A stretch of 64,000 nt of DNA from Idiomarina rhizosphaerae (GTDB taxonomy: Bacteria > Pseudomonadota > Gammaproteobacteria > Enterobacterales > Alteromonadaceae): positions 124,001 through 188,000 of the forward strand of contig NZ_JAMZDE010000008.1 of the NCBI RefSeq assembly GCF_024159085.1. The letters are read 5' to 3'. The notes under the pieces were generated by a model. That model did no database searches. It worked only from the letters and a program-made list of their open reading frames with translations, and was not told the origin of the DNA. The translations under genes were made by a program, and so were the position numbers. Below are positions 1-10,133 of this stretch, piece after piece. Numbering within the stretch: position 1 is the first letter of the stretch; each line of letters starts with the position of its first letter.

Positions 1-282
1 TTGTTGCACCGCATTTTCATGGTTGCCGGGTTTACCTAAAATATTGCCATCACAAACAGCAACCTGGTCGGAACCAATAATAATGGCGTCATCGTAGGTC
101 ATTCTTTTTTCAACTGCCCGGGCTTTTGCTTCCGCTAACCGGCCAACTAATTGTTGTGGGCTTTCTGAGTTAATAGCACTCTCGTCTATATCCGGCTTCA
201 CAACATCGTAGTTCAAATGCAATCTATCTAGAATTTCGCGACGGTACTTAGAACCTGATCCCAGAATTAGTGGCAACGTCAT
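1..282 (-). CDS. yceF: Maf/YceF-type nucleotide pyrophosphatase (3' part off the left edge)
   Basis: The first 94 codons of a leftward gene are present; the rest lies left of the window. The start reads MTLPLILGSGSKYRRE, the Maf signature (a short strand, then a G/S-rich loop and an Arg pair), followed by a DESAIN-like stretch, ESPQQLVGRLAEAKA and IIIGSDQVAVCDG. These match the Maf family, which hydrolyses modified or non-canonical nucleoside triphosphates to monophosphates. The SDQV form and the neighbours rluC and rne point to the YceF (7-methyl-GTP) branch. The start ATG overlaps the stop of the upstream HAD gene in an ATGA tetranucleotide, so the two are probably translationally coupled. 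In E. coli yceF also sits beside rluC and rne. Family is clear; the exact substrate is inferred from similarity. Confidence 0.88.
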   Translation of the reverse strand, partial: MTLPLILGSGSKYRREILDRLHLNYDVVKPDIDESAINSESPQQLVGRLAEAKARAVEKRMTYDDAIIIGSDQVAVCDGNILGKPGNHENAVQQ

Positions 283-941
283 AATGTCTCCCTGACAAGT
301 TTATTACTGAGTTCTGAAAGCGAATCGACCACGATTGTAGCACCGGCTTCGCGCAAACGTTCAGCGTCATGTACGCCGAAGCTTACGCCAACTGCCTGTA
401 CACCGGCTGCAACCGCCATTTTCATATCGTGAACAGAGTCTCCAACCATTACGGTGTGTTCAGGCTGGGTTTTAAGTTCACTCATAATTTCATAAAGCAT
501 CTGGGGGTCAGGCTTGCCTTTAGTTTCACTGGCACACCGCGAAGTATCAAAGTAATGCTCAGTTTCACTTTCTGCCCAGACCCGTTCTAGCCCCCGTCGG
601 GCCTTGCCTGTAGCAACGGCTAAACGATAGCCAGCACTGGATAACTGAGAAAGCACCGCTTTTGCATCGTGAAATAATGGCGACGGAGTTGTATTCAAGT
701 CGACATATTCATCACGATACTGAGTTAAAAAGTTATTCATTTGTGTCGCGTTAAGCACGCCGAACAGTTTCTCTATTGCGGGTTCAAGGCTTAAACCGAT
801 AATATCTCTGACTGAAACCTCGGTCGGAACGGGTAACCCCGTGTGCTGCGCTGTATTTTGCATAGATGACACAATTCGGCCAATGGAGTCCATTAAAGTG
901 CCGTCCCAGTCAAACACCACAAGTCGCTTATCGTACATCAT
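279..941 (-). CDS. HAD-superfamily phosphatase, phosphoglycolate-phosphatase-like
   Basis: This is a 220-residue cytosolic HAD hydrolase. Motif I is FDWDGTLMDS near residue 10, with the nucleophile and acid/base aspartates. Motif II is the ATGK threonine region near residue 110, and motif III is a lysine followed by VGDSVHDMKMA near residue 165. The helical insert after motif I is a class I cap, as in Gph and PpaX-type enzymes. Two ATG codons stand in tandem; the first has AAGGA about 10 bases upstream. It lies 15 bp after rluC and overlaps the yceF start by 4 bp, so the three form one leftward operon. A different Gph homologue sits at 17942, so this one may act on another small phosphate ester. 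Substrate unknown. Confidence 0.85.
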   Translation of the reverse strand: MMYDKRLVVFDWDGTLMDSIGRIVSSMQNTAQHTGLPVPTEVSVRDIIGLSLEPAIEKLFGVLNATQMNNFLTQYRDEYVDLNTTPSPLFHDAKAVLSQLSSAGYRLAVATGKARRGLERVWAESETEHYFDTSRCASETKGKPDPQMLYEIMSELKTQPEHTVMVGDSVHDMKMAVAAGVQAVGVSFGVHDAERLREAGATIVVDSLSELSNKLVRETL

Positions 942-956
942 TATAAGCTGTCCTTA

Positions 957-1904
957 TTATTGTGCCGTCAGTTGCTTTAACGTTTGCTGTAAGTTGTCAT
1001 CCAGAGGGGCCTCAAAAGCCACTTCTTTTCCCGTAACAGGATGCAGAAAACGCAGCTGCCAGGCGTGTAAAAACAGTCTGCTTAACCCAAGCCCGGACAT
1101 CGTGTTATCGAAATCGGCATCACCATACTTAGGATCTTTCGCTATAGGATGACCGGCATGTAACGCGTGAACGCGAATTTGATGGGTGCGGCCAGTAACC
1201 GGCGACGCTTCAACTAATGTCCCTTCCTTATACCTTTGCTGAATTCTGAAACGAGTCAAAGAGGCTTTCCCTTCTGCATCAACCCGTACAATTCTCTCGC
1301 CTGATTTTAAGGTGTTCTTTTTTAACGGCGCTTCAACGCTGCGAACCCGCTTTTGCCATTGACCACGAACCAACGCCAGGTATTGCTTATTCATTTCTTT
1401 GTTACGCAGCTGTTCATGCAGGTTTCTCAGCACTGAACGTTTTTTAGCAACCAGCAACAAGCCACTGGTGTCCCGGTCTATTCGGTGAACCAGCTCTAAG
1501 CTTTTCTCTTTTGGGCGCAACGCTCTTAAGCCTTCAATAAGACCGAACTGCAGCCCGGAGCCGCCATGTACGGCGACTCCTGATGGTTTATTAATTAACA
1601 TCAACGCATCGTCTTCATAGAGGATCGCGTGCTCCAGAGCCGCAACCTGCTCTAAATTAGCAGACGGAAGGTCAGGCCTCTCACTCACTTTCACCGGAGG
1701 AATGCGAATGAGATCCCCTTCCTTCAACTTATAGTCCGGTTTTATCCGTTTTTTATTCGCCCGCACTTCACCTTTACGGACAATTCGGTACACCAAAGAC
1801 TTAGGTACACCGCGTAATTGCGCAATGAGAAAGTTATCTATTCGCTGCCCTGACTCTTCTGCAGAGACAGTATGCCAGCGTACTTCTTGTTGAATTGTTT
1901 TCAT
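957..1904 (-). CDS. rluC: 23S rRNA pseudouridine synthase RluC
   Basis: This 315-residue protein has an N-terminal S4 RNA-binding domain (about residues 18-80, with GQRIDNFL and KGEVRANKKRIKP) and a RluA-type catalytic domain with LVHRIDRDTSGLLLVAKK. The aspartate in HRIDRDTSG is the catalytic residue. Closely related E. coli RluC isomerises uridines 955, 2504 and 2580 of 23S rRNA. Length and the whole sequence fit RluC rather than RluA or RluD. The start is not preceded by a clear Shine-Dalgarno sequence; TAAAAT with a TGG extension lies just upstream and may be the -10 of a promoter giving a very short leader. It diverges from rne, as in E. coli. Confidence 0.95.
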   Translation of the reverse strand: MKTIQQEVRWHTVSAEESGQRIDNFLIAQLRGVPKSLVYRIVRKGEVRANKKRIKPDYKLKEGDLIRIPPVKVSERPDLPSANLEQVAALEHAILYEDDALMLINKPSGVAVHGGSGLQFGLIEGLRALRPKEKSLELVHRIDRDTSGLLLVAKKRSVLRNLHEQLRNKEMNKQYLALVRGQWQKRVRSVEAPLKKNTLKSGERIVRVDAEGKASLTRFRIQQRYKEGTLVEASPVTGRTHQIRVHALHAGHPIAKDPKYGDADFDNTMSGLGLSRLFLHAWQLRFLHPVTGKEVAFEAPLDDNLQQTLKQLTAQ

Positions 1905-2356
1905 GCCGCTATTTTACCATCATCTACAAGATTCAACAGCGAAATTGTTGCTTGTATTTTCAGTGGTTTTCATGGAATAATTAAGTGTCAAAGTCCATCG
2001 AAGATGGCAGACGAAGAATATATTTCGCGCAATCGAAATAACAGAGCGACGCATTATCCACATCAGCGTACGGTTTTAAAGTCTAATGAAGTGACTAGCC
2101 GAGATGTTGATGGCACGGAGAAGAACACAGCACATTGAATACGCTTTGTTTCATAATCGATTGCAGACGTAAAATTTAGCGACAATATGACACCGAACAG
2201 TTGGTGTTATCGGCACAGTCAAACTCATTTTAGTTACACGTTGTAGATGACGGGTAACGCAGGTCCCAAAGGGCCTGCAGCGACAGACGAATTCGATAAT
2301 TGCACGATCGCCATTGGGGCGTGTCATATTGTGGCCCAAAGAATTGAGTCACAGTA
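1905..2356 (+). promoter_or_regulatory. rne leader: Long non-coding leader between rluC and rne, probable RNase E autoregulatory 5' UTR
   Basis: This 452-bp gap separates divergent rluC and rne and holds no credible gene. It must carry both promoters and most of it may be the rne 5' UTR. A compact stem-loop is visible at 2259-2278: GCAGG and CCC pair with GGG and CCTGC around an AAA loop with one bulged T. In E. coli the rne leader is about 360 nt and its hairpins let RNase E cut and destabilise its own mRNA. Length and hairpin here suggest the same, but the E. coli hp2 sequence was not matched. No confident -35/-10 pair was found for rne. Confidence 0.45.
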
Positions 2357-5302
2357 ATGAAAAGAATGCTAATTAATGCCACGCAATTAGAAGAGTTGCG
2401 TGTTGCGCTGGTTGACGGCCAGCGCCTTTACGATTTAGATATTGAAAGCCCTGGTCACGAACAGAAAAAAGCAAACATATATAAAGGCAAAATCACGCGC
2501 ATAGAGCCAAGTCTCGAAGCTGCCTTTGTCGATTATGGCGCAGAACGTCACGGCTTCCTCCCTCTTAAAGAAATAGCTAAAACCTATTTTCCGCAAGGTT
2601 ATACCTTCCAGGGTCGCCCCAACATCAAAGATGTGGTTAAAGAAGGCCAGGAAGTTATTGTTCAAATAGACAAAGAAGAGCGAGGCCAAAAAGGCGCCGC
2701 CTTAACTACCTTTGTTTCTCTGGCGGGCAGCTATTTGGTGCTCATGCCGAACAACCCCCGAGCCGGAGGTATATCTCGCCGCATAGAGGGCGATGAACGT
2801 TCAGCACTAAAAGAAGCGCTATCCGACCTCAATGTTCCGAAAGAAATGGGACTGATTGTTCGTACCGCTGGTGTAGGCAAGTCAAAAGAAGAGCTCGAGT
2901 GGGACTTAAATGTTCTGCTTAATCATTGGGAAGCCATTAGCAAAGCGGCAGACGAGCGCCCTGCTCCTTTCCTTATTCATCAGGAAAGCAACGTTATTTT
3001 CCGCGCCTTACGCGATTATCTGCGCCGTGATATCGGTGAAGTTCTCATCGACAGTCCGAAAGTTTACGAGCAAGTCCGTAGTCATATACAGCTTATTCGT
3101 CCGGACTTTTTACAACGCGTAAAACAATACGAAGGCGATGTCCCGCTTTTCAGTCACTACCAGATTGAAAGCCAAATTGAATCTGCATTCCAGCGCGAAG
3201 TCCGCCTTCCGTCAGGTGGTTCAATTGTTATCGACCCAACCGAAGCACTGACATCCATCGATATTAACTCGTCACGTGCAACTAAAGGTGGCGATATCGA
3301 AGAAACGGCATTGCAGACCAACCTTGAAGCAGCCGAAGAAATAGCACGTCAATTGCGTTTACGCGACGTTGGCGGCTTAGTGGTTATCGACTTTATCGAT
3401 ATGACCCCTGCCCGCCATCAACGTGATGTTGAAAACCGTTTGCGCGATAGCTTATCTCAGGACAGAGCGCGCATTCAGGTCGCCCGCATTTCGCGTTTTG
3501 GCTTGATGGAAATGTCTCGTCAGCGCCTACGTCCTTCGCTGGGCGAATCAGCAAACAATGTTTGCCCTCGTTGTAATGGCCAGGGAACCATACGTTCGAG
3601 CGACTCTTTAGCTCTATCAATCTTGCGTTTGATTGAAGAAGAAGCCATAAAAGACAACACCATTCAGGTGCACGCTCAGGTTCCGGTCGATGTCGCAACT
3701 TATTTGCTCAATGAAAAGCGTCAATCCGTAAATCATATTGAAAAACGTCATAACGTGAAAATCGTTATTATCCCGAATCACCATATGGAAACGCCTCACT
3801 TTGAAGTGTTACGTATTCGTGATGACGAAGTTCCGGAATCGGCCAGTTTTGAGTTGGTGCAAAAACCGGAGCAAACTGAATCTACGGTTTCTATTACTTT
3901 GACTCAGGATAAAGCTAAATTCGAAGAGCCTGCACTAAAAGGCCTTCAGGCACCAAGTGCAGCTCCTACGCCAGCACCGGCTCCTAAAGTTGAAGAGAAA
4001 AAAGTAGCCCAACCATCCTTGTTGAGTCGTTTAGCAACCTGGTTCTCTGGCTTGTTTGGTTCAGATGAAGAACAGAAACAGGCTGAAGCTGAGAAAGAAA
4101 AAGAACGTAATGCTCAGAACCAGCGGAATCAGCAACGTCGTGGCCGTAATCGCCGCTCAGGGAACCGTCAGCAGCGAGGCCGCAACCAGTCAACGGGTAA
4201 GGACAAGGAAGCCAGTAAAGAAAGCACCTCTGCAACTACAGAAGATAAATCAACGGAATCCCGCGATGACGCAGGTAACCGTAATAGTCGCAACCGTAAC
4301 GATCGCAGACGTCGTGGCCGCAGCAATAAAAATCAGCAGCAGCCAAAACCAGAAGCGGCTAAGAACGAGCAAGTTGATAGCCCGGCTGAAGCAGAAAAGC
4401 CAAAAGAGACTAAAGCTGTTCAGGATAAACCACGTCGTCAACGTAAGCCGATTGAAAAATCCGTTCGCGTTTCATCGACTGGCGATTCAGTAGAAGCTAA
4501 AGAACCAACGCAGCCAGCTCAAAAGGCTGTTGATGCGTCGACTGATGGTGCAGATACTCAGAAGCCAGCCCAGGCTAAAGAGAAACCAGCACAGCAGTCT
4601 GGTTCTGGCAAGAGCGAAAATAAAGCAATTTCTGATAAAGTACTGGATCCGCGTATGCAGGCAGCCGCTGAATTAGTACAAAATCAGGCTCAATCTGCGA
4701 CTCCGGCAGAACAGAGCGAAGAGAAGAGTGTTGATGAGAGTACGGAAGAGAAAGCGCCTCAAGCGGACACTGAAGCAACTCAACAAACTGAAACCAGTAC
4801 AGACGAAACAGTAGAAAAGCCTGACACAGCGAAACCTGAAGCTGAGCCTGAAGTGGCATCTGATGACAAAGTAGAAGCATCAGTTGAGCAAGCCAGTGAG
4901 CCAGTATCTGAGCCAACTGAAGATGAACAAAGCAATAGCTCTGAAACGGCTGAAGAGGCGCCAAAGCCTACTGAAACAGAAGACGCTGTTGAAGAAAAAG
5001 CAGAGCCTAAGGCTGAAGAGAAGAAAAGCAGAGATCGCTCTCGCCGCTCTCCTCGTCATCAACGGGCTGCTGGGCAAAAACGCAAGCAAATGAAAACCGA
5101 AGCGGTTATACCTAACCGGTCATTGAGTGGTTCATCATTTTCTGCAATGACAAAGGCAACAGCTGAAGAGCGCAAAGAAGCCTTTAAGGCTCTGCCTGTA
5201 GCTTCATCAGATAATCGCCCTCAGTTTGTTAAAGACAGTCGTATCGCCAGTATTTCTCAGGCGCGCTCGACTTCTTATGCCGAAATGGCAAAATGTGATT
5301 AA
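2357..5302 (+). CDS. rne: Ribonuclease E
   Basis: This 981-residue endoribonuclease is the scaffold of the RNA degradosome and matures 5S rRNA and tRNA. The N-terminal half is nearly colinear with E. coli RNase [21 protein letters not shown] start, S1 domain (about 35-120), 5'-sensor/RNase H region, then the DNase I-like domain with catalytic aspartates in [15 protein letters not shown] and VVIDFIDM. The zinc-link CPRCNGQG lies near residue 404. From about residue 520 the protein is low complexity: an amphipathic [17 protein letters not shown] segment that resembles the membrane-targeting helix, an Arg-rich RNA-binding stretch ([18 protein letters not shown]), a long Glu/Ala/Pro/Lys tail, and a conserved-looking C-terminus that could bind PNPase. 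It is a little shorter than the E. coli protein (1061). Confidence 0.97.
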   Translation: MKRMLINATQLEELRVALVDGQRLYDLDIESPGHEQKKANIYKGKITRIEPSLEAAFVDYGAERHGFLPLKEIAKTYFPQGYTFQGRPNIKDVVKEGQEVIVQIDKEERGQKGAALTTFVSLAGSYLVLMPNNPRAGGISRRIEGDERSALKEALSDLNVPKEMGLIVRTAGVGKSKEELEWDLNVLLNHWEAISKAADERPAPFLIHQESNVIFRALRDYLRRDIGEVLIDSPKVYEQVRSHIQLIRPDFLQRVKQYEGDVPLFSHYQIESQIESAFQREVRLPSGGSIVIDPTEALTSIDINSSRATKGGDIEETALQTNLEAAEEIARQLRLRDVGGLVVIDFIDMTPARHQRDVENRLRDSLSQDRARIQVARISRFGLMEMSRQRLRPSLGESANNVCPRCNGQGTIRSSDSLALSILRLIEEEAIKDNTIQVHAQVPVDVATYLLNEKRQSVNHIEKRHNVKIVIIPNHHMETPHFEVLRIRDDEVPESASFELVQKPEQTESTVSITLTQDKAKFEEPALKGLQAPSAAPTPAPAPKVEEKKVAQPSLLSRLATWFSGLFGSDEEQKQAEAEKEKERNAQNQRNQQRRGRNRRSGNRQQRGRNQSTGKDKEASKESTSATTEDKSTESRDDAGNRNSRNRNDRRRRGRSNKNQQQPKPEAAKNEQVDSPAEAEKPKETKAVQDKPRRQRKPIEKSVRVSSTGDSVEAKEPTQPAQKAVDASTDGADTQKPAQAKEKPAQQSGSGKSENKAISDKVLDPRMQAAAELVQNQAQSATPAEQSEEKSVDESTEEKAPQADTEATQQTETSTDETVEKPDTAKPEAEPEVASDDKVEASVEQASEPVSEPTEDEQSNSSETAEEAPKPTETEDAVEEKAEPKAEEKKSRDRSRRSPRHQRAAGQKRKQMKTEAVIPNRSLSGSSFSAMTKATAEERKEAFKALPVASSDNRPQFVKDSRIASISQARSTSYAEMAKCD

Positions 5303-5338
5303 ATTCAGCTAAACGAAAGTTTAGTAAGAAAGTAAGAA

Positions 5339-5369
5339 GGCCGGTAGCAACCAACTACCGGCCTTTTTT
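5339..5369 (+). terminator. Rho-independent terminator of rne
   Basis: A perfect 9-bp stem, GGCCGGTAG (5339-5347) with CTACCGGCC (5355-5363), closes a 7-nt loop and is followed by six T residues. It lies 37 bp after the rne stop. The opposite strand has only a weak T-rich tail, so it mainly serves rne. Confidence 0.92.
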
Positions 5370-5393
5370 ATCTCTGGAGTCTGTTCGCCATTA

Positions 5394-5711
5394 CTACTTA
5401 ATCGTAATGAAGGCTCGGTTTTTCTCTAAAGTTTTAACACCAATACCTTTTACATCAAGTAACTGCTCAACTTCAGTAAAGCCACCCAGCTGTTCTCTTA
5501 ACTCGATAATCTGCTCAGCCCGTTTCTCACCGACCCCAACCAGGACAGCCGATATCTCTTGTGCTGAACCCGTATTGATATTAACGGTTTTAACCTCTTC
5601 AGCCTGTGCTACTGGCGATAAGTTTGGTAAGGCGGATAATGGAGTGGCTTGCGCCCCTGCTGCTAAAAACAGCGATGAGGCAACAAGTATGGGTATCAAT
5701 TTTAGCTTCAT
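5394..5711 (-). CDS. ComEA-like helix-hairpin-helix DNA-binding protein, exported
   Basis: This 105-residue protein has a typical signal peptide (MKLKLIPILVASSLFLAAGA, cleavage after AQA) and a C-terminal ComEA-type domain with two helix-hairpin-helix motifs: VNINTGSAQEISAVLVGVGE and LLDVKGIGVKTLEKNRAFI. Proteins of this kind bind double-stranded DNA without sequence preference. In naturally transformable gammaproteobacteria, periplasmic ComEA pulls DNA in through the secretin. The size and architecture also match E. coli YbaV, so a competence role is not proved. It stands alone between pyrF and rne, with no other competence gene nearby. Confidence 0.85.
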   Translation of the reverse strand: MKLKLIPILVASSLFLAAGAQATPLSALPNLSPVAQAEEVKTVNINTGSAQEISAVLVGVGEKRAEQIIELREQLGGFTEVEQLLDVKGIGVKTLEKNRAFITIK

Positions 5712-5817
5712 AGTGTCATTCCCTATTGAAAAATCACTGCGTCACTGCAGTAAGGACACTATAGCCGAAGTTTTTTGCCTTATTAGAAGATTACGACATT
5801 GCGAAGAGGTAAGTGAG

Positions 5818-6513
5818 TTATTCTCCTATAGAAGCCAATATCTCCGCAACTCTCGCGGTTGGATCAGCTGCCTGCGTAATGGGTCGCCCAATAACCATGT
5901 AATCGACTCCAGCCTCTATTGCGGCTTCTGGTGTCATAACCCGCTTTTGGTCACCCGCGGCGCTGTTGGCAGGTCGGATACCCGGAGTTACAAGCTTAAA
6001 TGACGTACCCAAATCACGTTTCAGCATGCGAGCTTCCTGAGCAGAACAAACCACTCCGTCCAGACCGGCCTGCTGCGCTAGTTTTGCCAGTTTTAACACT
6101 TGCTGTTCCGCAGTTGCCTGGACTCCGGTTTCTGCAAGATCAGAATCACTCATGCTGGTGAGTACCGTCACGGCTATTAATAAAGGAGGCTTATCAAATT
6201 GCTTTAATGCATCCCTTGCCGCGCTCATCATTTCGGTACCGCCGCTGGCGTGCACGTTCACTATATCAACACCGATTTTAGCTGCTGAGGTTACCGCCTT
6301 AGCCACTGTGTTTGGAATATCATGAAACTTTAAATCTAAAAATACTGAAAAACCTTGCTCAACCTGCTTTTTTACCCAGCTAGGTCCAATAGCGGTAAAC
6401 AATTCCTTACCCACTTTTAGCCCAACTTTTCCGGCTGGTAATTGACTCACTAAATTGTCAGCGGCTTCCTGTGTCTGGCAATCTAATGCAACATAAATTT
6501 TCGGTAACGCCAT
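5818..6513 (-). CDS. pyrF: Orotidine 5'-phosphate decarboxylase
   Basis: The enzyme removes CO2 from OMP to give UMP, the last step of de novo pyrimidine synthesis. The catalytic [10 protein letters not shown] motif (Asp-x-Lys-x-x-Asp) lies near residue 60. A VHASGG strand and VTPGIRP and VIGRPI phosphate-binding loops follow the usual TIM-barrel order. I chose the ATG at 6513 (231 residues, [11 protein letters not shown]), because GGTGA sits 9 bases upstream and the sequence aligns with the family from there; an ATG at 6528 would add five residues (MVNNN) and overlap the lapB stop. In E. coli pyrF also follows lapA-lapB. Confidence 0.95.
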   Translation of the reverse strand: MALPKIYVALDCQTQEAADNLVSQLPAGKVGLKVGKELFTAIGPSWVKKQVEQGFSVFLDLKFHDIPNTVAKAVTSAAKIGVDIVNVHASGGTEMMSAARDALKQFDKPPLLIAVTVLTSMSDSDLAETGVQATAEQQVLKLAKLAQQAGLDGVVCSAQEARMLKRDLGTSFKLVTPGIRPANSAAGDQKRVMTPEAAIEAGVDYMVIGRPITQAADPTARVAEILASIGE

Positions 6514-6517
6514 GTTG

Positions 6518-7675
6518 TTATTCACCATCTAATCCAAAAATAGGTTTTGTTGTTGCCCAGCTCTTACACGAAGGACAACGCCAATATAAAGTATGTCCGG
6601 AGAAACCACAGTGGCGGCACTTATAGTTGGGCCGCTGTACTATGTGCTCGTGAACCATTTTACGCAGTCTCCGGAGGCTGTCACGCGCATTGCCCACATC
6701 AGCGGCTCTAATGTGCAACCCCATTAAATGATGGAACCCGCGCATTGTCGGGTGCTGCTCCAGAACATGAGTCATAAAGTGCTCTGCGTCTTCAATACTT
6801 TGCGATTCACAAATTTTTTCCGCCAATGTAATAGCAGCTGTTATCCCCGCATTGTGTTCAACGCAACTGTGTAGAAATTCGATAAACGTATGAGTATCCG
6901 ATGTTTTCTCGTACGCTTCCTCTAGCAAAGGAATGGTTTCGCAAACAAATGATTTGTCCTGTTCGAATACCCGGGTTAAGTAATTAATAGACTCCCCGTA
7001 CTCCCCTTCTTTCATATAAATTTTTCCCAGGGAGAGAACCGCTCTAACGCAATTACTGTCGTGTTTAAGCGCTTTGCTGTAATGCTTTATTTTACTCGGA
7101 ATATTGTCGTCTAGTTCGGCAAGCTCGCAATATAACTGAGCGAGAACGACTCGCGCGTGGCTGCTTTGCTTCGCCAGACGCAAAGCTATTTTAATGGCTT
7201 TGTCCCATTCGTGTGTGGATTCATAAAGCTCAAGAAGGTGCTTTTGGCTTTTTTCGCGGAATAATTTGTAGCTCTGTAAGCCGGCAAACATTTGTTCAGC
7301 GCGGTCATAGATTCCGGCAGAAAGGTAGTCTTTACCCAACTCGTACATAGCCGTTAAGCGATCGTGCTCAGACAGATTGGGAAGTGACGTCAGGTTTTTA
7401 TGAATTTTTATTGCACGGTCAACCTCGCCTCTGCGGCGAAATAACTTGCCTAAGGTCCAGTGAGTCTCAATGGTTTCGCTGTCGACGTCTAATAACTCGA
7501 CGAATAAATCAACTGCTTTATCTGGCTGGTCTGACAGCAAAAGGTTGATACCTGTGGCGTACTTTTTGGAGAAACGCTTCTGCTCTTTTCGCTCTTCTGT
7601 GCGAACACTATTGCGCCCCATGAACCAGCCATAGGCAGCAGCAATTGGTAAAAGCAGGAAGAGAAGCTCCAACAT
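6518..7675 (-). CDS. lapB: Lipopolysaccharide assembly protein LapB (YciM)
   Basis: This 385-residue inner-membrane protein (E. coli 389) has an N-terminal membrane anchor ([20 protein letters not shown]), about nine TPR repeats facing the cytoplasm, and a C-terminal rubredoxin-like knuckle CRHCGFSG...CPSCKSW with two CxxC pairs. In E. coli, LapB presents LpxC to the protease FtsH and so sets the LPS to phospholipid balance. It lies 6 bp after lapA and 4 bp before the favoured pyrF start, so lapA-lapB-pyrF form one transcript. All diagnostic residues are present. Confidence 0.95.
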   Translation of the reverse strand: MLELLFLLLPIAAAYGWFMGRNSVRTEERKEQKRFSKKYATGINLLLSDQPDKAVDLFVELLDVDSETIETHWTLGKLFRRRGEVDRAIKIHKNLTSLPNLSEHDRLTAMYELGKDYLSAGIYDRAEQMFAGLQSYKLFREKSQKHLLELYESTHEWDKAIKIALRLAKQSSHARVVLAQLYCELAELDDNIPSKIKHYSKALKHDSNCVRAVLSLGKIYMKEGEYGESINYLTRVFEQDKSFVCETIPLLEEAYEKTSDTHTFIEFLHSCVEHNAGITAAITLAEKICESQSIEDAEHFMTHVLEQHPTMRGFHHLMGLHIRAADVGNARDSLRRLRKMVHEHIVQRPNYKCRHCGFSGHTLYWRCPSCKSWATTKPIFGLDGE

Positions 7676-7681
7676 GAGCCG

Positions 7682-7942
7682 TTAGCTCTCCTTGTCCAGT
7701 TTATTTAAACGCTTAACTAAACGGTTATACCGATAGCGCCAGGATAAACTCGATAAGCAAAGTAATAGAATACCAACCAGAAAACCGCTACCAAAAAAGA
7801 TAGCAAGCAGCGATGCAACAGCCATTTCTGTTTGCAGCACCAGTAGATTAACAACCACGGTTTGCGGGTTCTGAGCCCCAAAAGCCATTGCTAAAAGAAA
7901 TATGATTAATACAGGAATGAGAATAAGCAGCTTTTTAAGCAT
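7682..7942 (-). CDS. lapA: Lipopolysaccharide assembly protein LapA (YciS, DUF1049)
   Basis: This small 86-residue protein has two hydrophobic helices (about residues 5-22 and 40-64) separated by a short loop with the QNPQTVVVNLL sequence typical of LapA, and a basic, probably cytoplasmic tail. It is the partner of LapB in LPS assembly control. Position directly upstream of lapB matches E. coli. Confidence 0.9.
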   Translation of the reverse strand: MLKKLLILIPVLIIFLLAMAFGAQNPQTVVVNLLVLQTEMAVASLLAIFFGSGFLVGILLLCLSSLSWRYRYNRLVKRLNKLDKES

Positions 7943-7965
7943 AATTGCTTACCTGTTAGTTATAA

Positions 7966-7998
7966 AAAAACGGCATGCCAGTATAGCATGCCGTTTTT
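7966..7998 (-). terminator. Bidirectional-looking terminator between ihfB and lapA
   Basis: A perfect stem-loop has AAAAACGGCATGC (7966-7978) paired with GCATGCCGTTTTT (7986-7998) around a 7-nt loop. On the minus strand it is followed by further T residues, so it ends the rpsA-ihfB transcript. lapA therefore starts from its own promoter in the short gap at 7943-7965 or by readthrough. Confidence 0.9.
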
Positions 7999-8016
7999 AT
8001 CAATCGAGCGTAAAAA

Positions 8017-8298
8017 CTAACTTAATGTATCAACCCTCTCGCGAAGCTCTTTACCCGCTTTAAAATGCGGTACGTATTTCCCATCTAATTCAACAGGATC
8101 ACCTGTTTTTGGGTTACGACCAACACGAGGAGCCCGATAATGCAGAGAGAAGCTTCCGAAACCCCGAATTTCAACGCGCTTACCTTGCGATAAGGATTGC
8201 ACCATCTGTTCGAGTATCTCTTTTACCGAAGCTTCAACCTGCTTAGGAGGTAACTCGTGCTTCAAAGTTAACCTTTCAATCAGCTCTGATTTAGTCAT
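8017..8298 (-). CDS. ihfB: Integration host factor beta subunit
   Basis: This 93-residue nucleoid protein pairs with IhfA (gene at 48826) to bend DNA sharply at specific sites. The sequence begins [10 protein letters not shown] and contains the beta-arm [20 protein letters not shown] with the intercalating Pro region and the [11 protein letters not shown]-terminus, as in E. coli. Two ATGs are adjacent (8301 and 8298); I chose the second, as AAGGAGG is only 2-3 bases from the first but 5-6 from the second and family members start MTKSEL. It follows rpsA by 35 bp, the common gammaproteobacterial order. Confidence 0.96.
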   Translation of the reverse strand: MTKSELIERLTLKHELPPKQVEASVKEILEQMVQSLSQGKRVEIRGFGSFSLHYRAPRVGRNPKTGDPVELDGKYVPHFKAGKELRERVDTLS

Positions 8299-8336
8299 CA
8301 TTACCTCCTTCTAATTGACTGCAAAATTACAGTAAA

Positions 8337-10019
8337 TTATTCGTCGTCAGTTTTTGCAGCTTTAAAGGCTTCAGCCATTGCGCTGTTAAGACCAGAACCA
8401 CTGTCCTGTTGCTTATTAACGCTTTCAACCGCTTCTTTCTCTTCAACTTCGTCTTTCGCACGGATAGACAAGCTCAGAGTACGGTTTTTACGGTCAACGC
8501 CCATGAAGCGAGCTTCAATAGAATCACCAACGCTCAGTTCAGTGCTTGCATCTTCAACGCGGTCGCGTGAAATGTCTGCGGCACGAACATAACCTTCAAC
8601 GCTTTCAGCTAATTCAACTTTAGCGCCTTTAGCGTCTACTTCAGTAACTGTACCTGTAACAATAGCACCTTTTTTATTGGCCGCCAGGTAGTTATTGAAA
8701 GGGTCTTCTTCAAGCTGCTTAATACCCAGAGAAATACGTTCACGTTCAGCATCAACCTGCATGACTACAGCGGTAACTTCTTCACCTTTTTTGTAATCAC
8801 GAACAGCTTCTTCGCCAGTAGCGTTCCAGCTAATGTCTGACAAGTGAACCAAACCATCAATACCGCCGTCAAGACCGATGAAGATACCAAAGTCAGTGAT
8901 TGACTTGATCTTACCAGTAACTTGCTCGCCTTTATTGTGGTTCTTAGCAAACTCTTCCCATGGGTTAGGCTTGCACTGTTTAAGGCCTAGTGAAATGCGA
9001 CGACGTTCTTCGTCAATTTCCAGAACCATAACTTCAACAGTGTCGTCCAGGTTAACCACTTTAGAAGGATGAACGTTTTTGTTAGTCCAGTCCATTTCTG
9101 ATACGTGAACAAGACCTTCAACACCCTCTTCGATTTCGACGAAGCAACCGTAATCAGTCAAGTTCGTAACACGACCAGTTAAACGATGCCCTTCTGGGTA
9201 GCGGTTTGCGATATCAGCCCATGGATCTTCGCCTAACTGCTTAAGGCCAAGAGATACACGAGTGCGTTCACGGTCAAACTTCAATACTTTAACAGTGATT
9301 TCATCGCCAACGTTTACGATTTCACTTGGGTGCTTAACGCGTTTCCAAGCCATATCGGTAATGTGCAATAAGCCATCGACGCCGCCTAAATCAACGAACG
9401 CGCCGTAGTCAGTCAGGTTCTTAACGATACCCTGAACTTCCTGGCCTTCCTGCAAGTTTTCAAGCAGCTCTTCACGCTCTGCACTGTTTTCTTTCTCGAT
9501 AACAGCACGACGAGATACAACAACGTTGTTGCGTTTCTGATCAAGCTTGATAACTTTGAATTCTAAATCTTTGTTTTCCAGGTGCGTTGTTTCACGTACT
9601 GGACGTACATCAACCAGTGAACCAGGCAAGAACGCGCGAACGCCGCCTAAGTCTACTGTAAAGCCACCCTTAACCTTACCAGAGATAATACCGATAACGG
9701 TTGCATTGTCTTCGTGTGCTTTTTCCAAAACCAGCCATGCTTCGTAACGTTTCGCTTTTTCGCGAGACAGGATAGTTTCACCGAAGCCGTCTTCGACTGC
9801 ATCAAGGGCTACGTCAACTACGTCGCCGACGCTGACTTCTAATTCACCTTCTGCATTACGGAATTGTTCTGCTGGAATCGCGCTTTCTGATTTAAGGCCG
9901 GCATCAACCAGGATCAAATCTTTTTCGATAGCAACGATAGTACCTTTAACAATGGAGCCCGGGCGTGTTTCAACTTCCTTTAGGCTTTCTTCAAATAATT
10001 CTGCAAAATTTTCTGACAT
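8337..10019 (-). CDS. rpsA: 30S ribosomal protein S1
   Basis: This 560-residue protein has six S1 OB-fold repeats; the recurring signature is [21 protein letters not shown], followed by a strand such as [16 protein letters not shown]. It binds mRNA to the 30S subunit and is needed for translation of structured or weak-SD messages. Length (E. coli 557) and start [13 protein letters not shown] agree with the family. It is the fourth gene of the leftward serC-hisC-aroA-cmk-rpsA-ihfB run, although a 114-bp gap before it suggests an additional promoter. Confidence 0.97.
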   Translation of the reverse strand: MSENFAELFEESLKEVETRPGSIVKGTIVAIEKDLILVDAGLKSESAIPAEQFRNAEGELEVSVGDVVDVALDAVEDGFGETILSREKAKRYEAWLVLEKAHEDNATVIGIISGKVKGGFTVDLGGVRAFLPGSLVDVRPVRETTHLENKDLEFKVIKLDQKRNNVVVSRRAVIEKENSAEREELLENLQEGQEVQGIVKNLTDYGAFVDLGGVDGLLHITDMAWKRVKHPSEIVNVGDEITVKVLKFDRERTRVSLGLKQLGEDPWADIANRYPEGHRLTGRVTNLTDYGCFVEIEEGVEGLVHVSEMDWTNKNVHPSKVVNLDDTVEVMVLEIDEERRRISLGLKQCKPNPWEEFAKNHNKGEQVTGKIKSITDFGIFIGLDGGIDGLVHLSDISWNATGEEAVRDYKKGEEVTAVVMQVDAERERISLGIKQLEEDPFNNYLAANKKGAIVTGTVTEVDAKGAKVELAESVEGYVRAADISRDRVEDASTELSVGDSIEARFMGVDRKNRTLSLSIRAKDEVEEKEAVESVNKQQDSGSGLNSAMAEAFKAAKTDDE

Positions 10020-10133
10020 AGTAATTAACTTCGCTTATAAATAAGACGTCCACTGAACTTCCGTATACAGCGGGGTTATTAAAATAGTCTGTTCGCATCC
10101 TTACAACAGACACCTAATTAAGGTCACCTGACC

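Noticed and set aside
2137-2220. TTGAAT/CATAAT and TTGCAG/AATATG pairs as rne promoters
   Set aside because: The first has 11-bp spacing and the second a poor -10; neither is reliable.
4056-4493. A 145-codon plus-strand frame inside rne, rich in Lys/Arg/Gln
   Set aside because: It is an out-of-frame reading of the low-complexity rne tail; the rne frame is continuous and conserved.
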